From NCBI GenBank assembly GCA_965218045.1, contig CBDCJX010000008.1, forward strand, positions 124,001-188,000: 64,000 nucleotides of DNA, written 5' to 3'. Made by a program: the position numbers and the translations under genes. Positions 1 through 9,188 of the stretch are shown in pieces; position 1 is the first letter of the stretch; each line of letters begins with the position of its first letter. Origin of the DNA: CAVRCA01 sp965218045. GTDB taxonomy: Bacteria > Pseudomonadota > Alphaproteobacteria > Acetobacterales > Acetobacteraceae. A model generated the notes under the pieces. The model made no database searches, was not told the origin of the DNA, and saw only the letters and a list, made by a program, of their open reading frames with translations.

Positions 1-52
1 CTTCTGCGAACGTGCACAGAAGAAATCTGGCCAGGTGGGAGAAACGAACGAC

Positions 53-1615
53 ATGCGCAACCGCGCGACACGCAGATTGAGCATGGTGGCCGGGGCATTC
101 CTCGCCGTTCTGACGGTGCCGAACCCGGGCTGGGCGGCGGAGGGCAATCCGAACGCCACGATCGTGTTCTATGACGCGGTGGGAAACGAAACGCTCGATC
201 CGGCGCACCCGCAAAGCAACAGCAGTTTCGCGCAAGACGTCCTGCTGGCGATCTACGACCCGCTGATCCGGCTCAACGATCGCGGCGAGCCCACGCCGGG
301 CTTGGCGGAATCGTGGAGCTACAACGCCGATCTCACCGAATTCACCATGACTTTGCGCAAGGGCGTGGTGTTCCACGACGGGGCCAAGCTGACAGCGGAT
401 GCGGTCAAGCGGAACCTGGAGCGGAGCATCGCACTGGGCAATCGCGCGGGCACGTCGATCATCGAGACGGTCAAGCTGATCGACTCGGTCGAGGCCGTCG
501 GCGACAATGTCGTCAAACTGAAGCTGAAGCGGCCAAACGGCCAGCTGGAATACTGGCTCGGCTTCGTCGGCGGCCTGATGATCAGCCCCAACTCGCTGAC
601 CGAAGGCGCCTTTGGCGTGAGCTTGAAGCCGGTTGGCGCCGGACCGTTCAAGGTGGCGTCGTTCGAATCGAACGTGAGGACCAAGACTGTCCGCTTCGAT
701 GCGTATTGGGGCGGCACGAAAGGCCGCGCCGCCGGATTCGATCACCACTACGTCCCGGACGGACGCGCGCGGATCAACGCGTTGCGATCCGGTCAGGCCA
801 ACGTCGTGCTGATCGATCCCAGCCAGATCCCCGAGGCGAAGTCGGCGGGGTTGCAGGTGCAGATCAACGAGAAGAACGGCGTCTGGGACATCTACCTCAA
901 CCTGTCGCGCAAGGGGATCTCGGATGTGCGGGTGCGTCGGGCGCTGATGTACGCGATCGATCGGAAAGCCTTGGCGGACGCGCTGACCTACGGCGCTTCC
1001 AAACCCACCCTGCAACTGTTTTCCAGCGCCTCGCCGGTCTACGACAAGGAGCTCGACACGATCTTCCCATTCGACCAGGCCAAGGCGCGCAGCCTGCTGG
1101 CCGAAGCCGGCTTCAAGAACGGCATCGAGATTACCCAGCTGCTGCTGAACACCTCCGAATACCGCCGGCTTGCCGAGGCGCTGCAGGCGATGCTGGGCGA
1201 AGTTGGTATCACCTTGAAATTCGACACGGTCGACGCCTCGCAATTCCCGCTGTTCCGCCGGCCGCCCGGGCGCGGCGATATCCTGATGGCGCGATGGGGT
1301 GGCCGGCCCGATCCGCTACAGGTGTTCCAGGAGCTGGTTGCAACCGGGGCAGCCTACAATCCGGTCGGTGTTGCCTCACCTCGGATCGACACCCTGATCG
1401 CCGAAGCCGCACGTTTGGCGCCCGACAATCCGAAGCGTCTCAAAACCCTGCATGAACTCTCGCGGGTCGTCATCGAAGATGTCGCCAACGTTCCGATCAT
1501 GACGCGATCGAACGTGTACGCGTATCAGCCGGGGTGCATCCTGAACCTGACGCCGTATCTGGCGACAGGCGACGATCGGTTCAACGACGTGCTCGTCGGC
1601 ACTGGCTGCCAATGA
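53..1615 (+). CDS. Family 5 (dipeptide/nickel-type) ABC transporter substrate-binding protein
   Basis: The 520-residue product is an extracytoplasmic solute receptor of the SBP_bac_5 family, which delivers peptides, metals or opines to a DPP/OPP-type ABC importer. Residues 1-29 form a signal peptide (basic MRNRATRR start, hydrophobic core, cleavage near GWAA). The body has family hallmarks: LRKGVVFHDG near residue 110 and the VRRALMYAIDRKAL segment near 300. Length matches the family. A GTG 18 bases upstream is in frame, but GGGAGA sits about ten bases before this ATG, so I chose the ATG. No cognate permease follows; the gene converges on the liv operon. Partner genes may lie left of the window. 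Substrate unknown. Confidence 0.9.
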   Translation: MRNRATRRLSMVAGAFLAVLTVPNPGWAAEGNPNATIVFYDAVGNETLDPAHPQSNSSFAQDVLLAIYDPLIRLNDRGEPTPGLAESWSYNADLTEFTMTLRKGVVFHDGAKLTADAVKRNLERSIALGNRAGTSIIETVKLIDSVEAVGDNVVKLKLKRPNGQLEYWLGFVGGLMISPNSLTEGAFGVSLKPVGAGPFKVASFESNVRTKTVRFDAYWGGTKGRAAGFDHHYVPDGRARINALRSGQANVVLIDPSQIPEAKSAGLQVQINEKNGVWDIYLNLSRKGISDVRVRRALMYAIDRKALADALTYGASKPTLQLFSSASPVYDKELDTIFPFDQAKARSLLAEAGFKNGIEITQLLLNTSEYRRLAEALQAMLGEVGITLKFDTVDASQFPLFRRPPGRGDILMARWGGRPDPLQVFQELVATGAAYNPVGVASPRIDTLIAEAARLAPDNPKRLKTLHELSRVVIEDVANVPIMTRSNVYAYQPGCILNLTPYLATGDDRFNDVLVGTGCQ

Positions 1616-1625
1616 GCCCGGACGC

Positions 1626-2333
1626 TCACAGCGCCAGCAGCTTGTCGGCCAGCGCCTTGTTCTCGCGTAGCTCGCGCGATGGACCCGAGTGACGGACGGT
1701 TCCCTTCTCCAGCACGTAGACGCGGTCTGCAAGTGCGAGGGAGAACTCGACGCCTTGTTCGGCCAGCAGGATGGTGAGGCCGCCTCGCTTGAGTTCGCCG
1801 ATCTTGTCCAGCAGCATTTCGACGACCAGCGGCGCCAAGCCCTCGGACGGCTCGTCCAGTAGCAGCAGGTCCGGGTTGGACAGCAGGGTTCTTGCGATCG
1901 CAAGCATCTGCTGCTCGCCGCCAGACAGATAACCGCCCATGCGGGTGCGCATGCTGGCAAGCTGGGGAAACAGGTCGAACGCCGCCTCGATCGTCCAGTG
2001 GCCTCTACGGCCAGCGGCACGGCCGGCGACGTCGAGGTTCTCCCAGACGGTGAGTTCGGCGAAGATGCGCCGATCCTCCGGCACTAGGCCGATGCCGGCG
2101 CGCGCGATGCGGTACGGCGGCCAGCCGGTGATGTCCTTGTCCTTCCAGACGATCCGACCTTGTTGCGGCGCCACCAGCCCCATGATCGAGCGGATCGTGG
2201 TGGATTTCCCAACACCGTTCCGGCCGAGCAGGCCGACACACTCGCCGGCATTGATTTGCGCGGTGATGCCGAACAGCACCTTGCTGAGCCCGTAAGCGGT
2301 GTGGATGTTTTCCACCGCCAGCAGCGCGGTCAT
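1626..2333 (-). CDS. livF: Branched-chain amino acid-type ABC transporter ATP-binding protein LivF
   Basis: This 235-residue cytoplasmic ATPase energises a Liv/HAAT-type importer. Walker A GRNGVGKST lies near residues 37-45, the signature LSGGEQQ near 137 and Walker B LLLLDEPSEGLAP near 155. The short length and GLVPEDRRIF segment are typical of LivF. Its start overlaps the livG stop as ATGA, so the two are translationally coupled. It is the last gene of a five-gene minus-strand operon (binding protein, livH, livM, livG, livF) beginning at 6154. Such cassettes also import amides, urea or aromatic acids, so the substrate is not fixed by sequence. Confidence 0.95.
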   Translation of the reverse strand: MTALLAVENIHTAYGLSKVLFGITAQINAGECVGLLGRNGVGKSTTIRSIMGLVAPQQGRIVWKDKDITGWPPYRIARAGIGLVPEDRRIFAELTVWENLDVAGRAAGRRGHWTIEAAFDLFPQLASMRTRMGGYLSGGEQQMLAIARTLLSNPDLLLLDEPSEGLAPLVVEMLLDKIGELKRGGLTILLAEQGVEFSLALADRVYVLEKGTVRHSGPSRELRENKALADKLLAL

Positions 2334-3067
2334 CGGTCGGCTCCCAGATAGATGCGGCGGACCTCGGGGTCCGCGCGCATCTCGGCTGGCGTGCCCTCCG
2401 CGATCTTGCGGCCCTGGTGCAGCACCGCGATCTTTTGCGCGATGGAGAAGACGACCTCCATATCGTGCTCGGTGAACAGCAGGGTCAGTTCGCGCTCTCC
2501 GGCGATGCGCTCCAGCAAGCTGATCGCTTCGTGCGTCTCGACGGCCGACATGCCGGCGGTGGGTTCATCCAGCAGCAGCAATGCGGGGTCCGATGCCAGG
2601 GCGAGGCCAAGCTCGAGCTGCTTCTGGTTGCCGTAGGACATAGTGCCGCCGATCGAGGTGCGCTGATCCAGCAGCCCGATCGACTGCAGCAGGGCTTCCG
2701 TCTCGCTCCGGTAGAACCGGTCCGACCGCGACCAGAAATTCGCACCGCGACCACGGTGAGCAAGGTAGGCCGCCTGCACGTTCTCGAACACCGTGAGCTT
2801 CGGGAAGATATTCGTACGCTGGAAGGAACGTCCCATTCCGGCACCGCAGATCTTGTGCGGCGCGATGCCGGTGATGTCGTTGCCCTGCAGCAGAATGCGG
2901 CCGGTATCAGGGCGCAGATGGCCGGTGATCAGATTGAAGAAGGTGGATTTGCCGGCGCCGTTGGGGCCAATGACCGCGGCGATCTGCCGACGTTCGATTG
3001 TAAGGCTGACAGCGGAAACCGCCGCGAATCCGGAGAATGTCTTGCTGACGTTATCGACGTCGAGCAC
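2330..3067 (-). CDS. livG: Branched-chain amino acid-type ABC transporter ATP-binding protein LivG
   Basis: This 245-residue ATPase partners LivF. Walker A GPNGAGKST is near residue 34, the LivG-type signature SYGNQKQLELGLAL is near 143, and Walker B LLLLDEPTAGM follows. The start codon is GTG at 3067 and the gene overlaps the end of livM by 17 bases, which supports coupled translation. The usual LivG extension after Walker A, including the GITGHLRPDTGRILL-like stretch and the LYLGADR-like C terminus, is present. Cytoplasmic, bound to the LivH/LivM membrane domains. Confidence 0.95.
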   Translation of the reverse strand: MLDVDNVSKTFSGFAAVSAVSLTIERRQIAAVIGPNGAGKSTFFNLITGHLRPDTGRILLQGNDITGIAPHKICGAGMGRSFQRTNIFPKLTVFENVQAAYLAHRGRGANFWSRSDRFYRSETEALLQSIGLLDQRTSIGGTMSYGNQKQLELGLALASDPALLLLDEPTAGMSAVETHEAISLLERIAGERELTLLFTEHDMEVVFSIAQKIAVLHQGRKIAEGTPAEMRADPEVRRIYLGADR

Positions 3068-4037
3068 CGCCTCGGCCTCCCGGTCGTGCGCGCAATCTCG
3101 TCAGACCGGCATCGAGCGCGCCGACCAGACCGCCCGGAAACGCGAACAGCAACACCAGAAGAATGCTCCCCAGCACCAGCGGCCAATATTGGGTGTAGGA
3201 CGTGATCTGCTGGTTCAGGATCACCAGCATCGCGGTGCCGACCGCCGGCCCCCAGAAGTGGCCCATGCCACCCAGGATGGTCATGATCAGCACCTCGGCG
3301 GATTTCGGCCAGAACAGGAAGTCGGCGAAGACACCGCGATTGAAGATGCCGAACAGTCCACCGGCGATACCGGCGAAACCGCCCGAGATGACGAAGGCCG
3401 CCAACTGGTAGGCCCGAACGTTGACGCCGATGAACGCGGCACGCTCCGGGTTTTCCCGGATCGTCGTGAGCATGCGCCCAAAGGGCGACACGGTGATCCG
3501 GTGCAGCGCGGCGATGCACAAAGCGACGACCGCCAGCGCCACCATGTAGAAATAATCGCCGATGCGGAAACCATTGAGGCCCGGGATCGCGGACATCCAG
3601 TCGAGCTCGGGATACGGGATGCCGGAGATGCCCTGGTCGCCGCCAGTCAGTTCATTCCACTGAAAGCATATTGCCCAGACGATCTGGGCAAACGCCAAGG
3701 TTAGCATCGAGAAATAGATCTTCGTCAGGCGCACGCAAAAGAAGCCGAACACCATCGCGAATCCGGCGGCGATCAGACCGCACGCGGGCAGCGCAATCAC
3801 GAAGGGAACGCCGAGTTCCTTCATCAGCAGGCCGCAGCCGTAGGAACCGAGGCCGAAATAGGCGGCATGACCGAACGATGCCAAGCCGGTGGTACCCAGC
3901 AGCAGGTTATAGCTCGTTGCGAACAGCGACAGGATGATGATCTGGGTCGCGACGAACGTGTCGTATCGAGAGCCGATCCACGGGATGGCCAAAGCGATCA
4001 GCAAGACGATCAAGGTCCATGGAATACGGCGGGTCAT
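3051..4037 (-). CDS. livM: Branched-chain amino acid-type ABC transporter permease LivM
   Basis: The 328-residue integral membrane protein has about eight to ten hydrophobic helices (first at residues 6-22, IPWTLIVLLIALAIPWIG). It carries the LivM hallmark GTTGLASFGHAAYFGLGSYG near residue 50 and the cytoplasmic EAA-like loop FIGVNVRAYQLAAFVISGGF near 210, with GGMGHFWGPAVGTA near 265. A longer in-frame reading to 4433 exists but overlaps livH; the ATG at 4037 overlaps the livH stop as ATGA and gives the usual family length, so it is taken as the start. Confidence 0.93.
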   Translation of the reverse strand: MTRRIPWTLIVLLIALAIPWIGSRYDTFVATQIIILSLFATSYNLLLGTTGLASFGHAAYFGLGSYGCGLLMKELGVPFVIALPACGLIAAGFAMVFGFFCVRLTKIYFSMLTLAFAQIVWAICFQWNELTGGDQGISGIPYPELDWMSAIPGLNGFRIGDYFYMVALAVVALCIAALHRITVSPFGRMLTTIRENPERAAFIGVNVRAYQLAAFVISGGFAGIAGGLFGIFNRGVFADFLFWPKSAEVLIMTILGGMGHFWGPAVGTAMLVILNQQITSYTQYWPLVLGSILLVLLFAFPGGLVGALDAGLTRLRARPGGRGGARRR

Positions 4038-4915
4038 CGCAGGGGCCTCCCGAGCAGGCCCCAGGGTCGGACGATCAGGATCACCGCCATCAGCGCGAAG
4101 ACCGAGAAGATCGAGAAGCGGGGGAAGATCAGGATGCCGAAGGACAACACCTGACCGTAGATCAGTGCGCCCAGGAACGTGCCCCAGAAGGAGCCTAGGC
4201 CGCCAATCACCACGACGATGAAGGCTTCGACGATGATCTCCACGTCCATGCCGGGCACGATGCTCTTGATCGGCGTGACCAGCGCGCCCGCCAAGCCGGC
4301 GAGGAAGCAACTGACGACGAAGACGCCGGTGTAGAGCCAACCGACATTGGCGCCGAGCGCCCCCAGCATCTCCCGATCCATCGCGGCGGCACGGATCATG
4401 CGGCCGACCCAGGTGCGGGTCAGAATGAGCCACACGCCGACCGCGATCGCGCTGCCGACAACCATTACAAACAGATTGTACACCGGTAGCAATGTGCCGA
4501 GAACGGTGATGCTGCCGTCCAGAACCGACGGCCGGGAAACCGAGAGCTGCTGTGTACCCCAGGTGATTCTGGCGACGTCGCCCAGGATCAGCACGAGCGC
4601 ATAGGTGAACAGAAGCTGGTACAGTTCCTCCTTATCGTAGAGATAGCGGAACATCACGCGCTCGATGACGCCGCCCAGCAGCGCGATCGCGAGAGCGGCG
4701 ATCAGAACTGCCGGCCAGAAGCCTAGCTGGCTCGGGCTCAGCCACTCGACCACCTGCCAAGCGGTGTAGGCGCCGAGCATGTAAAAGGTTCCGTGCGCGA
4801 AATTGAGCACGCGTAGCACGCCGAACACGAGCGACAGACCCGAGGCGACCAGGAACAAGAATATCGCCGTGGTGAGGCCGCTCAAGAATTGGCTGAACAG
4901 GAACTCCGTTGCCAT
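4034..4915 (-). CDS. livH: Branched-chain amino acid-type ABC transporter permease LivH
   Basis: The 293-residue membrane protein matches LivH in length and pattern: an N-terminal helix FLSGLTTAIFLFLVASGLSL, the conserved VLNFAHGTFYMLGAY motif near residue 36, and the GGLGSFWGTFLGALIYG segment near 235 that contacts the ATPases. It forms the translocation pore with LivM. It follows the binding-protein gene by 45 bases and overlaps livM by four bases. Confidence 0.94.
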   Translation of the reverse strand: MATEFLFSQFLSGLTTAIFLFLVASGLSLVFGVLRVLNFAHGTFYMLGAYTAWQVVEWLSPSQLGFWPAVLIAALAIALLGGVIERVMFRYLYDKEELYQLLFTYALVLILGDVARITWGTQQLSVSRPSVLDGSITVLGTLLPVYNLFVMVVGSAIAVGVWLILTRTWVGRMIRAAAMDREMLGALGANVGWLYTGVFVVSCFLAGLAGALVTPIKSIVPGMDVEIIVEAFIVVVIGGLGSFWGTFLGALIYGQVLSFGILIFPRFSIFSVFALMAVILIVRPWGLLGRPLR

Positions 4916-4960
4916 GGCGGATCGGCCTTCCGTCTCGGGCTGGCGCTGCTACGCGACGCT

Positions 4961-6154
4961 TCAGTCCATGAACGGGGTCGGGTCGGTATAATGCACATTC
5001 TCCATGACCGCGAACGGGTAGGCCGAGGTCTTGACCAGCTTGCCCCAGAACTGACCACGATTGGCGGTGTGGTCCTTGGCGCGGATGGTCTGCGGGCCGA
5101 TCGGCGTTTCGAACGTCATGCCGGTCATGGCTTTCGACACCGCATCGGCCTTGATGCTGTTCGCCTTTCTGATGCCAGCCACCAGAGCCTCGACGCCGGT
5201 ATAGCCCATGATCGCCCAAGAGGAGCCGTACTCGTCGTTGAGATAGGCCCGGATTGCGGCGGTGAACTTCTTGTGCACCTCCGGGGCATCGGGCCAGATT
5301 ACCGGATCGTACGTATTGGCGACGATGCCGACCGGGTAGTCCGCGCCGAGCGAGCGGGTCATTTCAAGCGACCCGGTCTCTCCGGCGCCGATAAATTTGT
5401 ATTTGATCGCGTCGAAATACCCCAGCGGCTTGCCCTGCTTGATCATGCTGGCGAAATCCCCGGCGTAGACCGCGCTGAACACCGCATCTGGCTGCTTGCT
5501 AAGCTGAGCGGTAATAAACGGCGCGAAATCGGCCTGGCCGAGCTTGGGCCACTGCTGATCGACGATCTCCACCTCCGGCTTGAGCCGTTTCAGCAGCACC
5601 GAGAAGGCCGTCATGATGTCGCGGCCGTACGCGTAATCAGGCGCGATTGTCGCAACGCGCTTCACGTCCCACTTCGCCATCAACGAGGCTGCGGTCCGGC
5701 CCTCGATGTCGGTCGTGGAGGCGGTGCGGAAAATGTAGGGGTGGAGATGCGCGGCGTCGGTGAGCTGGATCGTCTTGGCCGTTGGCGCGACCATGAGGAT
5801 CTTGTTCTCCTTGGCGATGGTCGAAACCGCGGGTGATTCGGCGGATGTAAAGGTGCCGACGATGAAGTCGACACCGTCCTTCAGGATCAGTTCCCGCGCC
5901 ACGCGAACCGACTCGTCGGCGCTGCCCTTGCTGTCGCGGGGCAGCAGCTCGAGCTTGCGACCAAGCACGCCACCGGCGGCATTGATCTCCGCCACGTACA
6001 TCTCGGCGCCCTTAGCGATGGGCTGACCGTACAACGCGCCCGGCCCCGACAGCGCCATCGGCATGCCGATCCTGATGGCATCCGCCGCCGCCCGCGCAGC
6101 GATCGGTGCAAGCACCGAGGCCGCAGCGCCAACCAACACGTCTCGACGACGCAT
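4961..6154 (-). CDS. Liv-type ABC transporter periplasmic binding protein (Peripla_BP_6)
   Basis: The 397-residue receptor is the first gene of the liv operon. The N terminus MRRRDVLVGAAASVL...AARA looks like a Tat signal (RRRDVL). The mature part begins with IRIGMPMALSGPGALYG, the family entry motif, and contains the EINAAGGVLGRKLELLPRDS segment. A GTG 12 bases upstream is possible, but it would bury the GGGGGG ribosome-binding tract lying just before this ATG. In related proteins this cluster often binds amides or aromatic acids rather than leucine; the ligand cannot be read from sequence. The 145 bases upstream (6155-6299) presumably hold the operon promoter, but I saw no convincing boxes. 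Confidence 0.92.
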   Translation of the reverse strand: MRRRDVLVGAAASVLAPIAARAAADAIRIGMPMALSGPGALYGQPIAKGAEMYVAEINAAGGVLGRKLELLPRDSKGSADESVRVARELILKDGVDFIVGTFTSAESPAVSTIAKENKILMVAPTAKTIQLTDAAHLHPYIFRTASTTDIEGRTAASLMAKWDVKRVATIAPDYAYGRDIMTAFSVLLKRLKPEVEIVDQQWPKLGQADFAPFITAQLSKQPDAVFSAVYAGDFASMIKQGKPLGYFDAIKYKFIGAGETGSLEMTRSLGADYPVGIVANTYDPVIWPDAPEVHKKFTAAIRAYLNDEYGSSWAIMGYTGVEALVAGIRKANSIKADAVSKAMTGMTFETPIGPQTIRAKDHTANRGQFWGKLVKTSAYPFAVMENVHYTDPTPFMD

Positions 6155-6299
6155 CGTACCCCCCACAAGTCATTTTTCTGTGTCTTGCTTGTTTTGTAGC
6201 TGGGTTTCGGCCTGTGGGACAATAGGCCGTGAGGGTGCTTGCCAGCATCACCCGCGCCGGCCGCCGACGCGCGGATGCGCCCGACGTGTTTCGCGTTGG

Positions 6300-8204
6300 C
6301 TACTTCGCCGGCTCGGCGGGCAGCCCGAGCGTGCGGCCGGGATAACCCGCCGCGTCGAAGTAGCGGGTGTTGCCGACGGTCTGCATCAGCAGCGTCGTGA
6401 CATGCCCGTCCGCGTCGGGCTTGGAGCGCATGACGCTGGGCTTGGCTTGCGGCACGGCACCGTTCGGCATCGCCTCGGTCAACACGCGCCCGACCAGCTT
6501 GCCCTCATCCTTGATGCGCAACTGCAGCAGCCGCGCGATGGTCTTGCCAAGGTCGGCGTTGCTGGCCGGTGCCGGGTCGACAAAATGCTGCCGGAAGCTC
6601 GGGCCGGCGGCGCCCATGACGTTGCGCGTGTCGGCGCGCGAGAAGCTGCCGTGCATGCCCTGACCTTGCTGCAAAGCGGTATCGGCGACCTCGACGCCGC
6701 ACGTGGTGGTATCGGCGCAGCCGAGCGAGAAGGTGCGGAAGTTCACCGCGATGGCGGGCATCGGGGTGATGGCGGTGCCCTTCAGCGCGATCGCCGAAAG
6801 CGGCAATGTGCCGGGGATCGGCCCCAACGCATCGTCGACGAACAGACCGCTGACGTAGTCCTGCTTCGACAGCGCCGCGACCACTTTCGCCGCCAGCGCC
6901 TTGTCGCCACTCGGCAGGTAGATCAGATCGGAGCCGCCATTGGCGGCGACAACCACCTCGGGCTTCGAGGGGGCCGACCCGATCAGCCCGTTGCCACGGC
7001 GGGGGAAAGCTCCGGCGCCCACCGGCGCGGGCTTGGTTTCGTTCTCCACGCCCTTGGCATCCGCGTTCTTGGCGTCCGAGTCCTTGCCCTTCAACGGTGC
7101 GCTCTCGGCGTCGGGGTCATAGAGGTCCATCCCCAGCGCATGGGCGAGGTCGATGGCGACGAAGCCGGACGGGAGCTGGTTCGCGGTCACGCCCGGATAG
7201 CTCTGCGTCGCGGCCCAGCTCGTGGCGCTCTCCTTGGAGATCGTCGAGAAGCCGTGGTCGGACGTGATGATCACGTCGGTGTCCGTGTCCAGCCCTTGCG
7301 CATGCAGCGCGGCGAGCAGCTTGGCGAGGTCATCGTCGGCGTTGCGGATAGAGGCGAGCGAGGTCGGTCCATTGATGCCCGGCACCAGGCGCCCGAGACT
7401 GTCACCCTGATTGTGCTGCGTGCCGTCCGGGTCGCGCGACCAGTACACCATGACGAACGGCTTGCCGCGCTGCTTGAACAACGGCAGGACGACGTTGGTC
7501 GCCAATGCGACGAAGTAGTCCTGCTGCTGCACGTTCGCCTGGGTGGTGCCCGGGGTGGTGTTGGTGCCGGCAAGGCGGTTGTCGCCACGGGTCGGCGTCT
7601 GTTCTGGCAGCTCGGCCTTGGCCATTGCCTGCCGGACCTCGTCGGAAAGCGTTATGCCGCCGGCACGGCCGGTGCTGTCGTCCACCACGATCGTCGTCCT
7701 GCCGTCGCGCGCGGTGTGATCGAAGATCAGGGCCGGGCCGAGTTTGCCGATCGTGGCGGTGGACAGGCCGGCTTGCCGGGCTGCGCGCAGGATCGTCTCC
7801 TGGTTCAGGTAGTCGCCGGAAAAGTGCTCGTCGACATCGCCGAGCACGGGATCGGCCTCCAGAAATGGCGTGAGGCTGTCGTGAGCATTCGGCACCGGGA
7901 ACCCGACATAGATCGTGTTGCTGAAATCGCCGGTATCGCCTGGCATGTGTCCGGTCGCCATGCTCGCCGCGTTCGCCGTGGTGAAGGTCGGGAACAGCGA
8001 GTGCGAATTGGCGAACCGCACGCCGCGCTGCATCAGCGCCATCATCGCCGGCGCGGTCTGCGCGTTCACCACGCCGGGTCGCATTCCGTCGGCGACGAAC
8101 AGCACCACGTTGTGCGGCCGCGTCTGCGCCACGCTGCTTGCCGGAGCAAGCGCCAAGGCGCCAAGCGCGGTGGCGGCAAGAACGCAAGCGACGTTCAAAC
8201 GCAT
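6300..8204 (-). CDS. Secreted alkaline-phosphatase-superfamily hydrolase (type I phosphodiesterase/nucleotide pyrophosphatase-like)
   Basis: The 634-residue protein has a signal peptide (MRLNVACVLAATALGALALA, cleavage near VAQT). Metal- and nucleophile-site motifs of the superfamily follow: LFVADGMRPG near residue 40 (metal Asp), FPTFTTANAASMATG near 75 (Thr nucleophile), YWSRDPDGTQHNQGDS near 265 (metal Asp/His) and ITSDHGFSTI near 310 (Asp-His). The ATG at 8204 is chosen because the signal peptide starts there; the reading frame stays open a further 160 codons upstream with no coding look. It probably hydrolyses phosphate mono- or diesters in the periplasm. It stands alone between the liv operon and the next gene. 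Confidence 0.85.
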   Translation of the reverse strand: MRLNVACVLAATALGALALAPASSVAQTRPHNVVLFVADGMRPGVVNAQTAPAMMALMQRGVRFANSHSLFPTFTTANAASMATGHMPGDTGDFSNTIYVGFPVPNAHDSLTPFLEADPVLGDVDEHFSGDYLNQETILRAARQAGLSTATIGKLGPALIFDHTARDGRTTIVVDDSTGRAGGITLSDEVRQAMAKAELPEQTPTRGDNRLAGTNTTPGTTQANVQQQDYFVALATNVVLPLFKQRGKPFVMVYWSRDPDGTQHNQGDSLGRLVPGINGPTSLASIRNADDDLAKLLAALHAQGLDTDTDVIITSDHGFSTISKESATSWAATQSYPGVTANQLPSGFVAIDLAHALGMDLYDPDAESAPLKGKDSDAKNADAKGVENETKPAPVGAGAFPRRGNGLIGSAPSKPEVVVAANGGSDLIYLPSGDKALAAKVVAALSKQDYVSGLFVDDALGPIPGTLPLSAIALKGTAITPMPAIAVNFRTFSLGCADTTTCGVEVADTALQQGQGMHGSFSRADTRNVMGAAGPSFRQHFVDPAPASNADLGKTIARLLQLRIKDEGKLVGRVLTEAMPNGAVPQAKPSVMRSKPDADGHVTTLLMQTVGNTRYFDAAGYPGRTLGLPAEPAK

Positions 8205-8307
8205 GGTGCAACCCCGTGATAGTGGTCTCGGGGTTTTAGCAGCCGAGCCGGAAGCGGCTACTCCGCCGGAGCGCGGTTTGTGTGAAACAACGATGAAATC
8301 GCCGGTT

Positions 8308-9138
8308 TCAGCTGCGCGGCGGCGGCAACGGCTGCGACTGCACCGGCCCAAGCGGCTGCGCCGTCGCCGGCGGGGCGAGCTGCACCGGCCCTTGTGAGCC
8401 GTTCGACCCTTGCGAGCCGTAGGCGGGCGGGGGCACCTGCGCCGTCGTCGTAGCCGACCGGGCGCTGCCGTAACGGGAGAGGATCTCGCGCAGCGGATCG
8501 GCGCCCGGATTGCGCGCTTGCATCTGCAGCACGATCTGCCGCGCCGCCAGGTCCTGCCCGTAATACGCGCGATTATAGTTGGTGCGGGTGTGGATGACGC
8601 TGCCCTGTAGCGACAAGCCGGCGAAGAGCCCGCGCGAGGAGCCGGCGACCACGATATCGGCGCCGAAATTGGCGGTGGTCGCACCTTCGACGCCGGCGCC
8701 GATCGAAATGAAGGCCACCGAGGCGCCGGCGCCGAGCTTGAACTGGCTGTCCATCACCGCAGCGAGGCCCTTGTCGGTCAAGATCATCATCATGATCTCG
8801 CTGTCCTCGATGCCGATCTGCAAGCCGGCGCTGCCGCTGCCCAGGCCATAGAAGGCAGGGTAGGACCAGCCGCCGGCCGCATCGCGCGCGACCAGCACGC
8901 AATCCGCGCCGGAACCACCGAAGATGAAGGCGACGCGCAACACTTGCGGACAGACCATCACGGCTTTGGCGCGGCGCAGCAGCGACGGCGCGTCGCGGCC
9001 GTCCGACTTGCTCATCAGGTTCTGCACCGTGAGCGTGGCGCGATCGACCAGCGCCTGTTGCTCGAGTTGCGCATGCGCGACAACCGGCGCCAGCGCCAGC
9101 AAGCCCGCCAATACCAAACCTCGGACGATGCGCACCAT
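8308..9138 (-). CDS. SYLF-domain (YSC84/DUF500) lipid-binding protein, exported
   Basis: The 276-residue protein begins with a signal peptide (VRIVRGLVLAGLLALAPVVAHA). It contains the SYLF fold known from yeast Ysc84 and bacterial homologues that bind phosphoinositide-like lipids: RAKAVMVCPQVLRVAFIFGG near residue 55, a Gly-rich stretch (GLGSGSAGLQIG), and ADIVVAGSSRGLFAGLSLQG near 170. The last 50 residues are Pro/Gln/Ser-rich and unstructured. GGGGAGAG precedes the ATG at 9138. It is the last gene of a probable operon with the histidine phosphatase and ABC exporter (9189-11399). Its cellular role in bacteria is not established. Confidence 0.85.
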   Translation of the reverse strand: MVRIVRGLVLAGLLALAPVVAHAQLEQQALVDRATLTVQNLMSKSDGRDAPSLLRRAKAVMVCPQVLRVAFIFGGSGADCVLVARDAAGGWSYPAFYGLGSGSAGLQIGIEDSEIMMMILTDKGLAAVMDSQFKLGAGASVAFISIGAGVEGATTANFGADIVVAGSSRGLFAGLSLQGSVIHTRTNYNRAYYGQDLAARQIVLQMQARNPGADPLREILSRYGSARSATTTAQVPPPAYGSQGSNGSQGPVQLAPPATAQPLGPVQSQPLPPPRS

Positions 9139-9188
9139 TTGGCTCTCCCCGTGGTCGCGACGCCTGGGCCGAGCGCCTGGCCTGGCGC

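Noticed and set aside
4038..4433. N-terminal extension of livM by 132 codons
   Set aside because: It lies inside livH in another frame; the ATG at 4037 overlapping the livH stop gives normal LivM length.
6063..8219. Long plus-strand reading (718 codons) opposite the phosphatase gene
   Set aside because: It is rich in Arg, Gly and His, has no motif, and mirrors the minus-strand gene, which has a signal peptide and all catalytic motifs. Long antisense frames are expected in GC-rich DNA.
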